Positions 5,671 to 7,120 of a stretch of DNA of 7,120 nt are shown here, in pieces. Numbering within the stretch: the first letter of the stretch is position 1; the number at the start of each line of letters is the position of its first letter. The notes beneath the pieces were generated by a model. It did no database searches and was not told the DNA's origin. It saw only the letters and a program-made list of their open reading frames with translations. The stretch comes from Bacteroidales bacterium. Lineage in GTDB: Bacteria; Bacteroidota; Bacteroidia; Bacteroidales; JAFGXI01. A program made the translations under genes and the position numbers. The DNA lies in NCBI GenBank assembly GCA_026985625.1, contig JALSQC010000378.1:1-7120 (forward strand), read 5' to 3'.

Positions 5671-6645
5671 ATGCTTTTTAAAATCTTTAATACAAAAAAT
5701 CCTTTTATCTTAATTTTTATTTTTATTATAGATTTTTCTTTTTCGTTATTTTTTTATTCTCACTCAACAGTAACTATAACAAATGTTCATATTTACAAAT
5801 CTGTTTTTAATGATTTTTTTTATGATTTTAATTATAACTATAATTTATTAGCCCGCATATTTTTTTTAATTATTGTTTTTTTACAAGCATTGTATTTATC
5901 TTATTTAAACAAAAAATATTTTTTTATATCGGAACGCACTTTTTTGCCATCGATTTTATATTTACTAATAGTATCGTTAAATAAAAATACACAAGAATTT
6001 TCGGGCGTTATTATTTCTAATTTTTTTATTTTTTTTATTATTGACCAACTTTTTAATTCGTATAAAAAAGATAACGCTATAACTAATTTTTTTAATTCGG
6101 GTATTTTTTTAGCAATAGCAACATTATTATATTTTGATAATATATTTTTTTTGTTGATAATATTTATAGGGTTTATAACTATTCGCCAATTTAAATGGAG
6201 AGAGTGGCTGTCGGTATTTTTTGGTTTGTTAAGTATATTTATTATTTATTTTTTAATAATATTTATTTTTAACGGAACTATTGATTTTAGCAAATACTCT
6301 TTTTATTTTACAAAAGTCATAACTATATCAAAATCACACAAAAATATTATTTTTGTAACTTATCTTTTAATTATTCTGTTATTAGCAATAATTAATTTAA
6401 TAAAAAGATACGATACAAAAAAAATAAGTACGCGTAAATATATGCTAATTTTTATATGGATATTGTTAGTAAATATTGCTTTGTTTTTTTTAATACAATT
6501 TATTGATTTTAGAATATTATTTATTTCGTTTATGCCTGTATCTTATTTGTTTACAATGTATTTTATAAATATTAAAAATAAAATATGGCAAGAAATATTA
6601 TTTTCTATATTAATATTTTCGTATATAGCATTTCAAATTTTTTAA
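5671..6645 (+). CDS. Polytopic inner-membrane protein, DUF6427-like
   Basis: The 324-residue product is almost entirely hydrophobic, with about eight or nine membrane segments (roughly 11-29, 61-80, 92-127, 143-170, 180-200, 225-244, 257-276, 281-299, 305-322). Features that recall the Bacteroidetes family DUF6427 are the SERTFLPSILYLLIVSL stretch (87-103), an FFIIDQLFNSYKK loop (121-133), the FNSGIFLAIATLLYF segment (141-155) and the basic/aromatic RQFKWREWL motif (172-180). The match is from memory of the family pattern. No function is known to me; nothing catalytic is evident. Starts: ATG at 5671 with MLFKIFNTKNPF, 25 bases after the HAD gene. The exported-protein gene follows after 10 bases, suggesting one transcript. 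The codon use is extremely AT-rich, heavy in TTT, TTA, ATA and ATT, partly because the protein is rich in Phe, Ile and Leu. Confidence 0.82.
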   Translation: MLFKIFNTKNPFILIFIFIIDFSFSLFFYSHSTVTITNVHIYKSVFNDFFYDFNYNYNLLARIFFLIIVFLQALYLSYLNKKYFFISERTFLPSILYLLIVSLNKNTQEFSGVIISNFFIFFIIDQLFNSYKKDNAITNFFNSGIFLAIATLLYFDNIFFLLIIFIGFITIRQFKWREWLSVFFGLLSIFIIYFLIIFIFNGTIDFSKYSFYFTKVITISKSHKNIIFVTYLLIILLLAIINLIKRYDTKKISTRKYMLIFIWILLVNIALFFLIQFIDFRILFISFMPVSYLFTMYFINIKNKIWQEILFSILIFSYIAFQIF

Positions 6646-6655
6646 TATAAATATT

Positions 6656-7120
6656 TTGAAAAAATCAATTCTAATAATATTAATTTTATTTACACAAACA
6701 GTTTTCTCTCAAGAGGATTACGACATTAATAAAAATGATTCGTCAAAAATTAATACCGTTTATTTTGTTTTTGATAATAATAATTTTCTTAAAAACAATG
6801 AATATTTTAATAGATTTAATCGTGGCGAAACAATATTAGGATATTATATTATTCCACAAATAAAATATATTCCATTAAAAAATTTAAAAATAAATGCCGG
6901 TGTTTTTATGTTAAATTTTGCAGGCAAAGACAAATTGTATAAATTTTCGCCTTATTTTAGATTTAATTACAATATTACCAATAACTTAAACTTAGTTATG
7001 GGAAATATTTTTGGTTCTATACATCATAAATTAATTGAACCTTTATTTAGCAACGATTTGTATCTAAAACATAATAATGAGGCCGGTTTGCAATTTTTAT
7101 ACACAACAAAACGTTTTTTT
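6656..7120 (+). CDS. Exported, probably outer-membrane, protein; N-terminal 155 codons (3' end off the right edge)
   Basis: The frame begins with a TTG at 6656 and stays open to the right edge. The start is supported by the signal peptide it produces: KKSILIILILFTQTVFS followed by Gln19, a common Bacteroidetes cleavage site. The next in-frame ATG is far inside (residue 85, base 6908), so TTG is the only sensible start. After a low-complexity Asn/Asp/Lys stretch comes ETILGYYIIPQIKYIPLKN (58-76), then alternating strand-like segments such as LKINAGVFMLNFAG, FSPYFRFNYNIT and LNLVMGNIFGSIHHKLIEPL, as seen in outer-membrane beta-barrels. It resembles uncharacterised Bacteroidetes exported proteins I recall, but I cannot name a function. 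It starts 10 bases after the membrane-protein gene, so the two probably share a transcript. Confidence 0.78.
   Translation, partial: MKKSILIILILFTQTVFSQEDYDINKNDSSKINTVYFVFDNNNFLKNNEYFNRFNRGETILGYYIIPQIKYIPLKNLKINAGVFMLNFAGKDKLYKFSPYFRFNYNITNNLNLVMGNIFGSIHHKLIEPLFSNDLYLKHNNEAGLQFLYTTKRFF

Overview
The window looks like a very AT-rich member of the Bacteroidetes. Three things point there: the F1 beta subunit carries the short extra segment after the P-loop region that Bacteroidetes AtpD proteins have; several gene upstream regions hold the Bacteroidetes -7 promoter motif TAnnTTTG while Shine-Dalgarno sequences are not evident; and the gene families (tandem thioredoxin-fold envelope protein, DUF6427-like membrane protein, exported protein with a signal peptide ending just before Gln) are typical of that phylum. 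Base composition varies strongly: a counted stretch of atpD (541-600) has 21 G/C in 60, while one in the membrane protein gene (6241-6300) has 9 in 60.

Layout. Positions 1-1071 (minus) are the N-terminal 357 codons of atpD, running off the left edge. A short AT-rich gap holds its probable promoter. A compact minus-strand gene run follows, read from right to left: a small lipoprotein of unknown function (4755-4228), a periplasmic protein with two thioredoxin folds (4221-3187), a NeuD-type sugar acetyltransferase (3183-2548), a NeuB-type sialic/nonulosonic acid synthase (2542-1526), and the wreck of a GT4 glycosyltransferase (1516-1154). Spacings of 6, 3, 5 and 9 bases argue for one transcript. 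On the plus strand, divergent from the lipoprotein, lie a HAD-family phosphatase (4851-5645), a many-pass membrane protein resembling DUF6427 (5671-6645), and the start of an exported protein, probably an outer-membrane beta-barrel (6656 to the right edge).

How they fit together. neuD and neuB are the remaining visible part of a nonulosonic-acid (sialic/legionaminic-type) surface-sugar pathway. The glycosyltransferase next to them keeps only two pieces of its original protein, joined in frame around a stop codon, so the surface-glycan locus seems to be eroding, at least at this end. No CMP-sugar synthetase (NeuA) or sugar epimerase (NeuC) is visible, so the exact sugar cannot be named. The two upstream envelope genes share the transcript but have no obvious role in the sugar pathway. 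I see no tRNA, rRNA, CRISPR array, insertion sequence or convincing terminator, and no gene-free stretch longer than about 100 bases. I did not find strong evidence of a wholly new system; the most informative oddity is the internally deleted glycosyltransferase.
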